50,120 nucleotides of DNA from JAABSQ01 sp964573705 (GTDB lineage: Bacteria > Desulfobacterota > Desulfobacteria > Desulfobacterales > Desulfococcaceae), in contig CAZNLT010000016.1 of NCBI GenBank assembly GCA_964573705.1, positions 1 to 50,120 of the forward strand. Reading direction: 5' to 3'. The position numbers were made by a program, and so were the translations under genes. Below the pieces are notes generated by a model. It searched no databases. It saw only the letters and a list, made by a program, of their open reading frames with translations, and was not told the DNA's origin. Positions 1 to 8,871 of the stretch are shown one piece after another. The stretch's first letter is position 1, and every line of letters begins with the position of its first letter.

Positions 1-636
1 GCGGAGCGGGAATTATGGGCCCATCTGTCCGGGGAGATTCCCCAACCGTTGGTGACAGCACCTGCCGGATCGAGCCAGTACGTCCCTCCCGAGGTGCTGT
101 TGCGCATGGAGTCGGTTGTCTGTGTCCGCGCGGAATTGAAGCAACGGGAGGTCCGGTTTTCCGGATTCGTGGTGGATCGAAAAGGTCTCATCCTCTGCAC
201 CGCCCATGATCTGGAAGGAATTCAACAGATGTTCGTCAGTCTATTCAACGGGAGGGAGTTGAAGGCTCGAATCGTCAAGAAGGATCCTTTCCGAGACCTG
301 ATTCTTCTTCGCATACAATTGAAACTGGACAATCATATTCCTTTGAATGAAGGCAGAAATCTTATCGGCATGGGGGAGCAGCTTTATACGGTCGGTTGTC
401 CGGTAAACTTGGGAGGCACGGTGCATTCGGGGTTCGTAAACGGTCCGCCCCGGCGGGTGGAGGGTCTTCCCTTGTGGCAGGTGGATCTGGATATTTTACC
501 CGGCAGCAGCGGCAGCCCGGTTTTCGATATTCAGGGAAACCTGGTGGGGATGGTCAAAGGGCGGTACCGGGGGACCAAATCGGTCGGGTTTTTGATTCCC
601 ATTGAGACGATGACGGCCTTTATGAAAGAGAGATGA
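1..636 (+). CDS. Trypsin-like (S1/HtrA-fold) serine protease domain, 5' end outside the window
   Basis: The frame is open from the first base, so the gene starts upstream; the first TTG/GTG at 49-54 is probably internal. The visible 211 codons form a trypsin-like domain. Counting from the first codon here, the triad is H69 (TAHD), D99 (in FRDLILLRI) and S170 in GSSGSP, the usual HtrA-like context. No PDZ domain follows; the protein stops just after the protease fold. The stop is 4 bases before the ATG of the Ser/Thr kinase, so the two are probably co-transcribed and translationally coupled. A role in cleaving or sensing envelope proteins with the kinase is inference. Anything N-terminal to the protease domain cannot be seen. 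Confidence 0.8.
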   Translation, partial: AERELWAHLSGEIPQPLVTAPAGSSQYVPPEVLLRMESVVCVRAELKQREVRFSGFVVDRKGLILCTAHDLEGIQQMFVSLFNGRELKARIVKKDPFRDLILLRIQLKLDNHIPLNEGRNLIGMGEQLYTVGCPVNLGGTVHSGFVNGPPRRVEGLPLWQVDLDILPGSSGSPVFDIQGNLVGMVKGRYRGTKSVGFLIPIETMTAFMKER

Positions 637-640
637 GTGT

Positions 641-1813
641 ATGAAGTACGGTCGGTATGAGGTAGTCGGTGAACTGGGCAAGGGAGCAATGGGCGTCGTA
701 TTCAATGCCCATGATCCCAAAATCGATCGGCTGGTGGCATTGAAGGCCCTGCGTCCGGACTACGTCAACGACGAATATTTTGTGCAGCGCTTTTTCAAAG
801 AAGCGGTCGCCATCGGGCGTTTGTCCCATCCCAATATTGTCATCGTATATGATGTGGGTCAGGATCAGGGGACGATCTATATCGCCATGGAATTTCTCAT
901 GGGCAAGCCCCTGAGCGACATCGCCAAAGAGGGAAAGATTCCTCTTCAACAGGTCACCGAAATCGGTATTCAGGTGGCTGAGGCGCTCGATTATGCCCAC
1001 CGCAAAGGGGTGGTTCACCGGGACATCAAACCGGCCAATATCATTTTAACGGAAGACAATCAGGCCAAGATCACTGATTTCGGCATCGCCCACGTCGAGG
1101 ACCCGACCGCCACGTTGCAGACCCAGGCTGGTGAAATTCTGGGTACCCCGGTCTATATGTCTCCGGAACAGGTGTTGGGCCATTCTCTGGACGGCCGTTC
1201 GGATCTCTATTCCCTCGGTGTGATTCTTTATGAACTGGCCACCGGCCAGCGTCCCTTCAAAGGCCGAAACATGGCCACCATTTTTCGCGCGGTCAGCCAG
1301 GACAAGCCCGATCCCCCTCAAATAGTGGACCCGGATATTCCCAAAGGTTTTTCGGACCTGATTCTGAAGAGCCTGGAAAAAGATCCCGTCAAACGGTTTC
1401 AAACCGGCAAAGAGATGGCGGAAGCCCTGAGGGCCTGCCATGATGATGATCAGTGTGCGCCGGTACCATCTCCATCGACAGGTCAAAAAAAAAAGATTGC
1501 GGTACGAAGTTTAATAAGTATCTTTTGTTTGCTTCTTCTATTTGCCGGCGGAAAATTTTTGTTTGATTTTGTCACAGCACCGGATCCACCGCCGCCGCAA
1601 GCAGTTCTCGACATCAAAAGCGATCCGCAAGATGCGCAAGTCTTTATCAACGGAGAGACAAAGGGCAGAACCCCTTTGGAAGTGAAACTCCCGTTGGGAA
1701 AACATGAGGTTCGAATGCAAATGCCTCAATATTTTGACTGGCAGGCCCAGATAGAACTCGAAAAGGTGGAGAAGGTGCCTCTTTTCGTAAAAATGAATAA
1801 AATTGCATTTTGA
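641..1813 (+). CDS. Membrane Ser/Thr protein kinase (Hanks type) with extracytoplasmic PEGA domain
   Basis: A 390-residue eukaryotic-like kinase. The catalytic domain covers about residues 6-265: glycine loop GKGAMG (14-18), ATP lysine K35 (VALK), HRD motif 126-128 with catalytic D128, N133, and DFG at 146-148. The activation segment ends in a SPEQ motif in place of APE. After a basic stretch, one membrane helix spans about 288-308. A proline-rich linker and a PEGA-type beta domain (about 321-390) follow, predicted to lie outside the inner membrane. PEGA domains are thought to bind surface or cell-wall structures, so this looks like an envelope sensor. It follows the protease gene by 4 bases. 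A PP2C phosphatase and an FHA protein nearby would complete the circuit. A run of ten A lies just before the membrane helix. Confidence 0.93.
   Translation: MKYGRYEVVGELGKGAMGVVFNAHDPKIDRLVALKALRPDYVNDEYFVQRFFKEAVAIGRLSHPNIVIVYDVGQDQGTIYIAMEFLMGKPLSDIAKEGKIPLQQVTEIGIQVAEALDYAHRKGVVHRDIKPANIILTEDNQAKITDFGIAHVEDPTATLQTQAGEILGTPVYMSPEQVLGHSLDGRSDLYSLGVILYELATGQRPFKGRNMATIFRAVSQDKPDPPQIVDPDIPKGFSDLILKSLEKDPVKRFQTGKEMAEALRACHDDDQCAPVPSPSTGQKKKIAVRSLISIFCLLLLFAGGKFLFDFVTAPDPPPPQAVLDIKSDPQDAQVFINGETKGRTPLEVKLPLGKHEVRMQMPQYFDWQAQIELEKVEKVPLFVKMNKIAF
1485..1494 (+). other. A10 homopolymer in the kinase gene, possible slippage site
   Basis: Ten consecutive A residues encode part of Q282 and K283-K285, immediately before the membrane helix. 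Loss of one A would give a stop at a TAA within seven codons. Gain of one A would end at a TGA about 24 codons later. Both products would be a kinase domain without the membrane helix and PEGA domain. Runs of nine or more A are known sites of polymerase slippage in bacteria; use of this one is inference. Confidence 0.5.
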
Positions 1814-1931
1814 CGAAGTTACCGGGTTGGCTGGCTCCTCAAAGACAGCTCGTTTGAATTAAGTACAAAATTATCGACGGAACCTTTTCCTTTGATCTCT
1901 GAATTGTCTAATCCTCATGAAGGAGGACGCT

Positions 1932-3368
1932 ATGAAAATACATACAAATATCTCAAGTTCCATCAGACCGCCACGATCGGCCCTTTCATTTAAAAAAACT
2001 TCTTTTGCTGAATATACCGGTATATGCATTTGCCTGTCTCTGCTCCTCATGGTGACCCCAGGAATGGCCCAGCAAACCCCCGAGAAGGAGATATCCGATA
2101 CCGTCGAGATACTCTGCCCTCAGCTGGTGCGGATCAACCGGGAAAATCCGCTTTCTCCGAATCAGAAGGATGTGCTGGATCGCTGTGGTGAGGTAAAGAT
2201 TCGAAGTGAAGAGGGGTTTTCAAGCCTCTCGGAAGCACAGGTCGAGGGGCTCCGTCACATGACCTCTGAAGAAACCAGCGCTATGGGCACCCTGTCGGTA
2301 GAGATCACCTATGCACAAGCCGCAGCCATCTCGGGCCGCCTGGTCACTCTGCGGGGCATCGGAACCGCCGGATTGGCTTCCGGATTCGATTACCGCCGCA
2401 TGGATCCCCCGCTGTTCGCTGGTCCCGTGACCTATTATGCGGCGGCGGATGATTCGGGAATGCAAAGCATTTTTCAGATGGGGCGGTTGGGCGCGTTTAT
2501 TAATGGAAGCTTTACCACCGGCGACAAAGATTCGACCTCTTTTGAACCCGGGTTTGATTTCGACAACCGGGGGCTGACCGCCGGGGTGGATTATCGGTTG
2601 ATGGAGAATCTGGTTCTTGGATTTGCCTTCGGTTATTCAGACACCGAGACGGAGTTGGACGATTCCGCCGGCGATATCGACTCCGACGGGTATGCAGTTT
2701 CGCTTTACGGAATCTACAATATTGATGCCCTGTATCTCGATGCCATCGCCAATTATGGATCTCAAGACTATGACACCGTTCGAAACGTGCGATATACCGT
2801 GGATACTCCGGTAGATCAGACCTTTCTAGGAGATTCGGAGTCTGATGAATATTCGTTCAATGTAGGGGCCGGGTATGATTTCAATCGGAGCGGCTTCACC
2901 TATGGTCCCTACCTTCAGTTCAATTACCTGAAGACCGAGATCGACAGCTATACAGAGCGATTGGCCCGGATCAATTCCGATCCCGGGTCGGGATTGGCAT
3001 TGTCTTTCGATGACCAGAACATCGAGTCCTTTACCACGGTGGTGGGTGGCCAGGCTTCATATGCCGTGGGAACCGGGTTCGGGGTTTTGCGGCCGCACGC
3101 GAGACTCGACTGGGAACATGAGTACAGCAATGATCAACGTCTGATCAAAGCCCGGTTTCTCAATGTTCCGGATGATCCGGTGGCGATCGCCAATAACCGG
3201 ATTTTAATCCCGACCGAAGATCCGGATCGGGATTTCTTTAATCTCGGGCTCGGCGTTTCCGCAACTTTTCCCAGAGGAATCATGGCTTTTGTGGATTATG
3301 CGACCATTTTGGGGTTGGAGGATATCGACCTGCACCAGATCGCCGGCGGACTCCGTCTGGAGTTCTAA
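1932..3368 (+). CDS. Autotransporter-domain outer membrane beta-barrel protein
   Basis: A 478-residue exported protein. I place the start at ATG 1932 because AAGGAGG lies 5 bases upstream; an in-frame ATG at 1917 precedes that ribosome site. A long signal peptide (hydrophobic core about 30-45) ends at GMA|QQ near residue 46. A short passenger of about 130 residues follows. The C-terminal ~290 residues show alternating beta strands with the usual autotransporter signatures (repeated aromatic/glycine pairs such as GFAFGYSDTE) and end in phenylalanine (LRLEF), the typical last residue of an outer membrane barrel. The passenger is much shorter than in classical autotransporters, so it may act as a barrel or anchor rather than release a toxin or adhesin. 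The passenger has no domain I recognise. Confidence 0.85.
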   Translation: MKIHTNISSSIRPPRSALSFKKTSFAEYTGICICLSLLLMVTPGMAQQTPEKEISDTVEILCPQLVRINRENPLSPNQKDVLDRCGEVKIRSEEGFSSLSEAQVEGLRHMTSEETSAMGTLSVEITYAQAAAISGRLVTLRGIGTAGLASGFDYRRMDPPLFAGPVTYYAAADDSGMQSIFQMGRLGAFINGSFTTGDKDSTSFEPGFDFDNRGLTAGVDYRLMENLVLGFAFGYSDTETELDDSAGDIDSDGYAVSLYGIYNIDALYLDAIANYGSQDYDTVRNVRYTVDTPVDQTFLGDSESDEYSFNVGAGYDFNRSGFTYGPYLQFNYLKTEIDSYTERLARINSDPGSGLALSFDDQNIESFTTVVGGQASYAVGTGFGVLRPHARLDWEHEYSNDQRLIKARFLNVPDDPVAIANNRILIPTEDPDRDFFNLGLGVSATFPRGIMAFVDYATILGLEDIDLHQIAGGLRLEF

Positions 3369-3547
3369 AATTGTTAAGACTGTTGCCAATTCTCTAAACA
3401 TGAATTAGTTTTAGAGTTTAAACGATCTTGAACTATGTTTCATCTCTTCTAAAATTCCCGCTTCCGCCAATTCGACCCGCGGGAGTGGCGATCCTTGATT
3501 CATTATCGCTCCTGATTGGTGCGAACTACAAGAAAGGAGGCTTGAAA

Positions 3548-6355
3548 ATGAAAAAAAGCCTACCTGTCCGATATTTTCCAATCATTTCGATCTTATTTTT
3601 AATCCTGTTTTCCGGGTGCCAGACTCAGCCGATGAATACCGACGGGTCTGTGGCGACAACCGGAAAATCCATTGATGCAGCCCCCAGGAATGCGGAAGAT
3701 GTGCTGGTGGTGGATTGTCTGTTACCGGGCCAGATGAGGAAATTGGGCAAAATGACCTACATGACCCCGCGTCGCCCCATGAAGGCCACCGCACTGGAGT
3801 GTGAAATTCGCGGTGGAGAATATGTCGCCTACGACCGCAGTGATTACCGCACCGCCTTGGGGGTATGGCTGCCCAGTGCCCGCGAAGGGGACCTGGTGGC
3901 CCAGAATTATGTGGGAGAAATTTACCAAAAAGGGGTGGGCGGTCCGCCCCAGTACGGGCAGGCGGCCGCATGGTTTGAAAAGGCTGCCGACCAGGGGTAT
4001 GCCAGGGCCCAGCTTAACCTCGGTTTTTTGTATGAGAAAGGGCTGGGCGTGCCGAAGGATCAGGCCAAAGCCCTCAACCTGTACCGCCGGGCCTCGGGAA
4101 TCGAGGAATCGATTTCGGTCGGAGCGAACGATCTCAGTACCGCTGAACGGCAGGAGCTGGAGGACCTCCGTCTGGAAATCGAGCAGCGCCGAGAGGAGGT
4201 TCGCTCTCTTCGGCAACAGCTGGAGAATACCCAGGACAGACTGGACAGCACCCGGCATGATTATCAGTGGCGGATGAAGCATCTGGAGGCTGAACGGCGG
4301 GGGTTGGCCCGGGCGAGAGCGGAGCTGGAAAAATTGAAAAAGGACCGGATTTCTCTGGATGAATCTCGTTTGAGTGCATTGGAAGCCGAACTCAACCAGC
4401 GCCAGGCCGCTCTGAAAGCAGAGCAGAGCCAGGCCGCCAAGCTTCGGGAGCAGGTCGCCTCGCTGGAGGATAAATCTCATAAATTTAAAGCCCAACTGGC
4501 CCGTGCCCGAGAAACCGCAGACAGTGAAGATCCGGAAACCGACGCCCTTCGGCGGGAACTGGAACAGCGTAAGGAAGAAGCGGCCCAACTTCAAACTCAA
4601 TTGGAACGGACCCGGAAGGAGCTGGAGCGAACCCGCCAGGATTTTCAGTGGCAGCAGAAAACGATTGAAGATGAACGAAAGGGATTGGATCAGGCCCGCT
4701 CAGAATTGGAAAATATGAGAAAATTGGGCGGTGCGGCCGAATCATCTGAAATTCGGCGGCTTGAACGGGAACTGGCGGAGCGAGAGGCGGTGCTTCGAAA
4801 GCAACGGGAAGAGGCCGACCGCCTGAAAGAACAGGTCGCGGATCTGGATCGGACCGCCGACGGATACCGTACCCAACTAAACTGGTTTAAGGATGTTCGA
4901 AGCGAAGAGCAGGCCAAGTTGGAGACTTTGCAACGGCAGTTGGAACAGCGCAAGGCGGAGTCGGAGCTGCTTCGAAGCCAGTTGGACCGCACCCGGAAGG
5001 AGATGGAGCGGACCCGGCGGGAGTTTGAGTGGCAGCAAAAACAGATGGAGGCGGAAAGGAGCGGTCTGGAGCGGGCGCGCCAGGATCTTGAACAACGCAA
5101 AGGTGAGGACATAACCGAGGAGCGTGCCGAACTGGAAAGGTTGGAAAAAGAGATCGCCCAGCGTGAAGCCCGCCTCGAGGCTCAGAAAAGGGAAGCCCAA
5201 GAGATGGAATCCGAGGTGGCCCGATTGGCCTCCGCGGCCGGGGAATATCAAAGGAAACTGTCTGAATACAAGGAACAGGCCAAAGATCTGCCGGAGCCCG
5301 AGATCGAGTTGATCAAGCCCAAGGTTCTGGCGACCCGAAGCACAAAGGTCCGGTTGGACCGCCCCGGTTTGGACCAGCTTCAGATCGTGGGCAAAGTGAC
5401 TGCTCCCGCGGGTCTTTACAGTTTAAGCATTAATGAAAAGCCGGAGACGCTCGACGGCGCCGGACTCTTTGATGCCGTTGTTCCGCTGGATAAAGCGAAT
5501 GAAACCGAGATTCATATCATCGCCGTGGATCGTCAGGGGAAGCGCTCGGATATTCAGCTTATGGTGGCCGCCCTTCAACCCAAAAGGCCTGAAAAACCGG
5601 CCCTTGGGGTGGATTTCGGCGCATACCATGCCCTGATCATCGGGAACAATGATTATCAGGGACTCCCCCGGTTGGAGACCGCCGTCCATGATGCCCGCAC
5701 CATTGCCAAGATGCTTCAGGAAAAATTCGGATTTAAAACCCGGGTTTTGGTCAACGCCGATCGCTTTGAAATTTATACGGCCCTGGATGATTACCGAAAA
5801 ACATTGACCGAGCGGGATAATTTTCTGCTCTACTACGCCGGACACGGCGAATTGGACCAGAAAAATCAGCGGGGATACTGGCTGCCGGTGGACGCGTCTT
5901 CCGAAAGCCATGTCAACTCCATCCCCAATTATACCGTGACCGATATTCTCAACACCATGTCGGTAAAGCAGGCCATTATCGTCGCCGATACCTGCTATTC
6001 GGGGATTTTGACACGTGCCGCGGTGACCCGCCTGGAAACCGGCATGTCTGCGGAAAAACGGATGGAGATGCTGAAACAAATGGCCAGCCAGCGTTCCCGA
6101 ACGGTGTTGAGCTCCGGCGGGCTCAAACCGGTGCTGGATGCGGGCGGTGGAGAGCATTCTATTTTTGCCCGGGCGGTTTTGGATGTGCTCGGGTCCAGCG
6201 ATGACATTCTGGAGGCGAGTCGCCTGTACCGGGAGGTTCGATCCCGGGTTACCGATATGGCCCGGCAGTTTGGTTTCGAGCAGGTACCGCAGTATGCGGC
6301 CAACCTGCATGCGGGACATAAGGCCGGTGATTTTCTATTTGTTCCGGTCAATTAA
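3548..6355 (+). CDS. Caspase-family (C14) lipoprotein with Sel1 repeats and three coiled-coil repeats
   Basis: A 935-residue lipoprotein. ATG 3548 follows AAAGGAGG and opens a lipoprotein signal with lipid cysteine C24 (LFSGC). Order of parts: Sel1-like repeats (about 97-172), a charged coiled coil made of three copies of a 127-residue unit (about 212-590), a small beta domain (about 590-680), then a caspase-fold domain (about 690-935). The last shows the His-Cys dyad: H766 in YAGHGE and C816 in ADTCYSG. Such domains are cysteine proteases cleaving after basic or acidic residues; the specificity here cannot be read. With a lipid anchor the protease should face the periplasm or cell surface, which is unusual for this family. 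The next gene starts 18 bases downstream. Confidence 0.9.
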   Translation: MKKSLPVRYFPIISILFLILFSGCQTQPMNTDGSVATTGKSIDAAPRNAEDVLVVDCLLPGQMRKLGKMTYMTPRRPMKATALECEIRGGEYVAYDRSDYRTALGVWLPSAREGDLVAQNYVGEIYQKGVGGPPQYGQAAAWFEKAADQGYARAQLNLGFLYEKGLGVPKDQAKALNLYRRASGIEESISVGANDLSTAERQELEDLRLEIEQRREEVRSLRQQLENTQDRLDSTRHDYQWRMKHLEAERRGLARARAELEKLKKDRISLDESRLSALEAELNQRQAALKAEQSQAAKLREQVASLEDKSHKFKAQLARARETADSEDPETDALRRELEQRKEEAAQLQTQLERTRKELERTRQDFQWQQKTIEDERKGLDQARSELENMRKLGGAAESSEIRRLERELAEREAVLRKQREEADRLKEQVADLDRTADGYRTQLNWFKDVRSEEQAKLETLQRQLEQRKAESELLRSQLDRTRKEMERTRREFEWQQKQMEAERSGLERARQDLEQRKGEDITEERAELERLEKEIAQREARLEAQKREAQEMESEVARLASAAGEYQRKLSEYKEQAKDLPEPEIELIKPKVLATRSTKVRLDRPGLDQLQIVGKVTAPAGLYSLSINEKPETLDGAGLFDAVVPLDKANETEIHIIAVDRQGKRSDIQLMVAALQPKRPEKPALGVDFGAYHALIIGNNDYQGLPRLETAVHDARTIAKMLQEKFGFKTRVLVNADRFEIYTALDDYRKTLTERDNFLLYYAGHGELDQKNQRGYWLPVDASSESHVNSIPNYTVTDILNTMSVKQAIIVADTCYSGILTRAAVTRLETGMSAEKRMEMLKQMASQRSRTVLSSGGLKPVLDAGGGEHSIFARAVLDVLGSSDDILEASRLYREVRSRVTDMARQFGFEQVPQYAANLHAGHKAGDFLFVPVN
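4181..5323 (+). repeat. Three in-frame copies of a 381-bp (127-residue) coiled-coil unit
   Basis: The motif E-Q-R followed by R/K recurs with its first codon at 4181, 4562 and 4943, exactly 381 bases apart each time. Each copy continues with the same pattern: a Q-L-[ED]-x-T-[QR] segment, then [RT]-x-[DE]-[FY]-x-W, then E-R-x-G-L-x-[RQ]-A-R. A second half of E/R/Q-rich heptads follows. The copies have diverged in sequence but kept their length, as expected of an old tandem duplication held by structure. Confidence 0.8.
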
Positions 6356-6373
6356 CCCTATAGGAGGTGAATT

Positions 6374-8326
6374 GTGAGAAAATGGATTCATTTCGGCACC
6401 ATACTGGTCATGGTGATATTAATGTCGGCGGCAGGCTTGGGGCTCTGCTTCGGTCAGCCGGCTTCCGGCAATTCCGCTCCCGCGTTCTCCGGGAAAGATA
6501 TTTCAGGAAATACCCGGCAGCTTTCCGATTTGAAGACGCATTCGATGGTGGTGCTCTATTTCTTTGATCCCGAATCTTCATCGAGCCGGGAAGGACTGAC
6601 CAGTCTCGACCGGATCACCGATCGATTCGGAGAAGAATTGATTGTGTGGGGGATCACCCGGGCGGAACCCGATCCGGTGAAAGGCTTTGTCTCCGACACG
6701 GGACTCGATTTTCCGATTATCCTGGATCGATCGGATATCAGCGATCAATACCAGGCCCGGTTGATTCTCCCCACTGTCTATATCCTCGGACCGGAACTGA
6801 AAATAGTAGATTATTTTCAGGGCGGCGGCAAGCATACCGAGGTGATGCTGGTGCGTCTGGCCGAGCGGAATCTGGGCCGGAACAACATCCAAATGGCACA
6901 GGCCATCACCGACCAGGTCACCGAAAAAAACCCCAAAAACGTGGAGGCCAAGACGGTAAAAGCCATGGTCGCTGTCGAGGAGGGGAATCTGGACGAGGCT
7001 GTGAAAATATCCGAAGAGCTTAAGCAGGAAAAGGGGGAGGCGGAGATTGCCGGCAAAGAGGTGGAGATGACGGTTCTCGCTAAAAAAGGAGATACCGAAA
7101 AGGCCCTTCGGGTGGCTGAAGAGGTGCAAAAAAAGGCCCCCAACCGCCCCAAGGCCTATACCGTAAAAGGGGATATAAAATTTTCCCAAAACAAGAAAGC
7201 CGAAGCACTCGCAGAATATAAAAAGGCGGCCACAAAAGAGGAAGGGTCGATTACACAAAAAGCCGAAGCACGCAATATCGCCGGCCGGGCCCTTGCCGAT
7301 GCCGGGGATTATTCCGCGGCCCGCAGCCTCTATGAACAGGCGATCGATATCGATCCCTATTTTATCGAGGCCACCGCCAACAAAGGGGTCACCTATGAAA
7401 AGGAGGGGGATTGGGGAAAGGCCCTGGACTCTTACCGAGGCGCTCTGGCTCTGGACAAAAATGACGTTTTTGCAGCGGCTCTGGCAAAACAGGCCCAGAA
7501 AATGCTGTCGCTGCAACAGAACAGCAAAAAACGCGAGCGGATCGACCGTCTGGTCAAAGAATTGGCTGAGCGGTTTCGAAAACAGCAGAAAACCATGGAC
7601 AAGGATGCCGATACCTGGACCTCCCGCCCCATGATTCTGACCTTCATCGATTTTCAGGAAAAAGGCGGCTTGTCTGAGCGGGACGGGTATTCTTCGGTGA
7701 TGGCGATTCAATTGGCCGACCGCCTCAATGCCTCGGGCCGAGTTCAGGTGGTGGAAAGGGTATTGATTGAGCGGCTTCTGGAAGAACTCAATCTCGGAAG
7801 CTCGGATCTGGCCGATCCCGAAACCGCCCTTGAATTGGGGAGGGTGCTGGCGGCCAAACTGCTGGGAACCGGTACTCTGTTTTTCCTTCCCAACGGCACA
7901 CTTTTGAACATGCGGCTGATCGATACGGAGACGTCTGCCATTCCCAAGGTGGTGACCCGGCAAATTCCGGAACAAGCCTCCATGGAGCAAGAATTGAACC
8001 AACTCAATCGGGAACTCCTTCGGACCATCATCGAAAAATATCCCCTGCGCGGGTATGTGGTCCAGAACGAAGGGGATCAGGTGCTGATCAATCTTGGCTC
8101 TAGACAGGGGGTAGTTCTCGGTACACAGTTCGAGGTATTGGGGGAGGCCAAAACGATCATTTTCAAAGGCAAAACCCTGAAAGGATCACCGGAGACGATT
8201 GCCCAAATAGAGGTGGTGCGCGTAGAACCTGATTTTTCCTATGCACGGATTCACAAACAGGACCGAAAGCCGAAGCGGGACGACAAGATCAAGGAGAAGA
8301 TCCAAGATTCGGTGGCCTTGAGGTGA
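6374..8326 (+). CDS. Periplasmic redoxin-like / TPR / CsgG-like fusion protein
   Basis: A 650-residue exported protein with a GTG start 3 bases after AGGAGGTGA. A signal peptide covers about residues 1-27. An AhpC/TSA-redoxin fold (about 30-160) follows, but the place of the active-site cysteines reads FFDPESSSS (63-71), so it cannot do thiol chemistry by the usual route. TPR-like helices run from about 165 to 390. A CsgG-like domain (about 410-560) has the pattern VVERVLIERLLEELNLGSSDL. A C-terminal beta segment (about 565-650) resembles the FlgT C-terminal domain. The CsgG-like part is clearly paralogous to the lipoprotein encoded just downstream. A scaffold or assembly role at the outer membrane is inference. 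Confidence 0.8.
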   Translation: MRKWIHFGTILVMVILMSAAGLGLCFGQPASGNSAPAFSGKDISGNTRQLSDLKTHSMVVLYFFDPESSSSREGLTSLDRITDRFGEELIVWGITRAEPDPVKGFVSDTGLDFPIILDRSDISDQYQARLILPTVYILGPELKIVDYFQGGGKHTEVMLVRLAERNLGRNNIQMAQAITDQVTEKNPKNVEAKTVKAMVAVEEGNLDEAVKISEELKQEKGEAEIAGKEVEMTVLAKKGDTEKALRVAEEVQKKAPNRPKAYTVKGDIKFSQNKKAEALAEYKKAATKEEGSITQKAEARNIAGRALADAGDYSAARSLYEQAIDIDPYFIEATANKGVTYEKEGDWGKALDSYRGALALDKNDVFAAALAKQAQKMLSLQQNSKKRERIDRLVKELAERFRKQQKTMDKDADTWTSRPMILTFIDFQEKGGLSERDGYSSVMAIQLADRLNASGRVQVVERVLIERLLEELNLGSSDLADPETALELGRVLAAKLLGTGTLFFLPNGTLLNMRLIDTETSAIPKVVTRQIPEQASMEQELNQLNRELLRTIIEKYPLRGYVVQNEGDQVLINLGSRQGVVLGTQFEVLGEAKTIIFKGKTLKGSPETIAQIEVVRVEPDFSYARIHKQDRKPKRDDKIKEKIQDSVALR

Positions 8327-8334
8327 ACCGCCAA

Positions 8335-8871
8335 ATGACCGACGCCCGAGCGATTTCGAAATACCTTCTGCTGTGGTTGATGGTTTTTGTGTTTGCCGGA
8401 TGCGCGACACCTTCTTCCGAGCCGGTTTCGGAAACGGCCCGACCGCCGGGGCCGCGCAGTGTTGCGGTATGGGATATGGAAAACATGAGTCCCGATAGAC
8501 CTCTGGCCATGGATTGGGGGGAACTGCTGTCCTCGGGGGTTATCCAAGTGTTTCAGGAATCCGGCGATTACGCGGTGGTGGAGCGGGAGAAGCTGCTTCT
8601 TGTGCTCGAGGAGCTTCAGCTCGGGTCATCGGCCCTGGCGGATGATGAAACACGATTGAAACTGGGGCATCTCGTCGGCGCTCAGCAAATGGTGTTCGGC
8701 GGTTATCTGGTGGTGGGCGACATGATGCGGCTGGATCTGCGTCTGGTAGAGGTGGAAACAGGGACGGTGGTGAATGCCACGCATCGCACCCTTTCCGCCG
8801 CCGATCCGGTAGCCGGGTTGAATGCCGCCAAGGGGGCGGCACGGGAGCTTATCGTTGAAAAAGTTTATTGA
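8335..8871 (+). CDS. CsgG-like lipoprotein
   Basis: A 178-residue lipoprotein starting at ATG 8335, with GAGGTGA 8 bases upstream. A GTG at 8323 overlapping the previous stop is an alternative start that adds four residues. The lipoprotein signal ends in VFAGC (lipid C23). The rest is one CsgG-like domain with VVEREKLLLVLEELQLGSSAL, almost the same motif as in the preceding gene's product. CsgG proteins form outer-membrane secretion pores for curli, but related domains occur in many lipoproteins with other roles. No curli subunit genes are visible here. Its 3' end overlaps the convergent FHA gene by 23 bases. Confidence 0.82.
   Translation: MTDARAISKYLLLWLMVFVFAGCATPSSEPVSETARPPGPRSVAVWDMENMSPDRPLAMDWGELLSSGVIQVFQESGDYAVVEREKLLLVLEELQLGSSALADDETRLKLGHLVGAQQMVFGGYLVVGDMMRLDLRLVEVETGTVVNATHRTLSAADPVAGLNAAKGAARELIVEKVY

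Noticed and set aside
3392..3416. Inverted repeat CTCTAAA / TTTAGAG after the autotransporter gene
   Set aside because: Only seven AT-rich pairs with an 11-base loop and no T tract; too weak to call a terminator.
5423..8002. Long minus-strand frames opposite the caspase and redoxin-TPR genes
   Set aside because: They are shadows of real coding frames, with no ribosome sites or domains.
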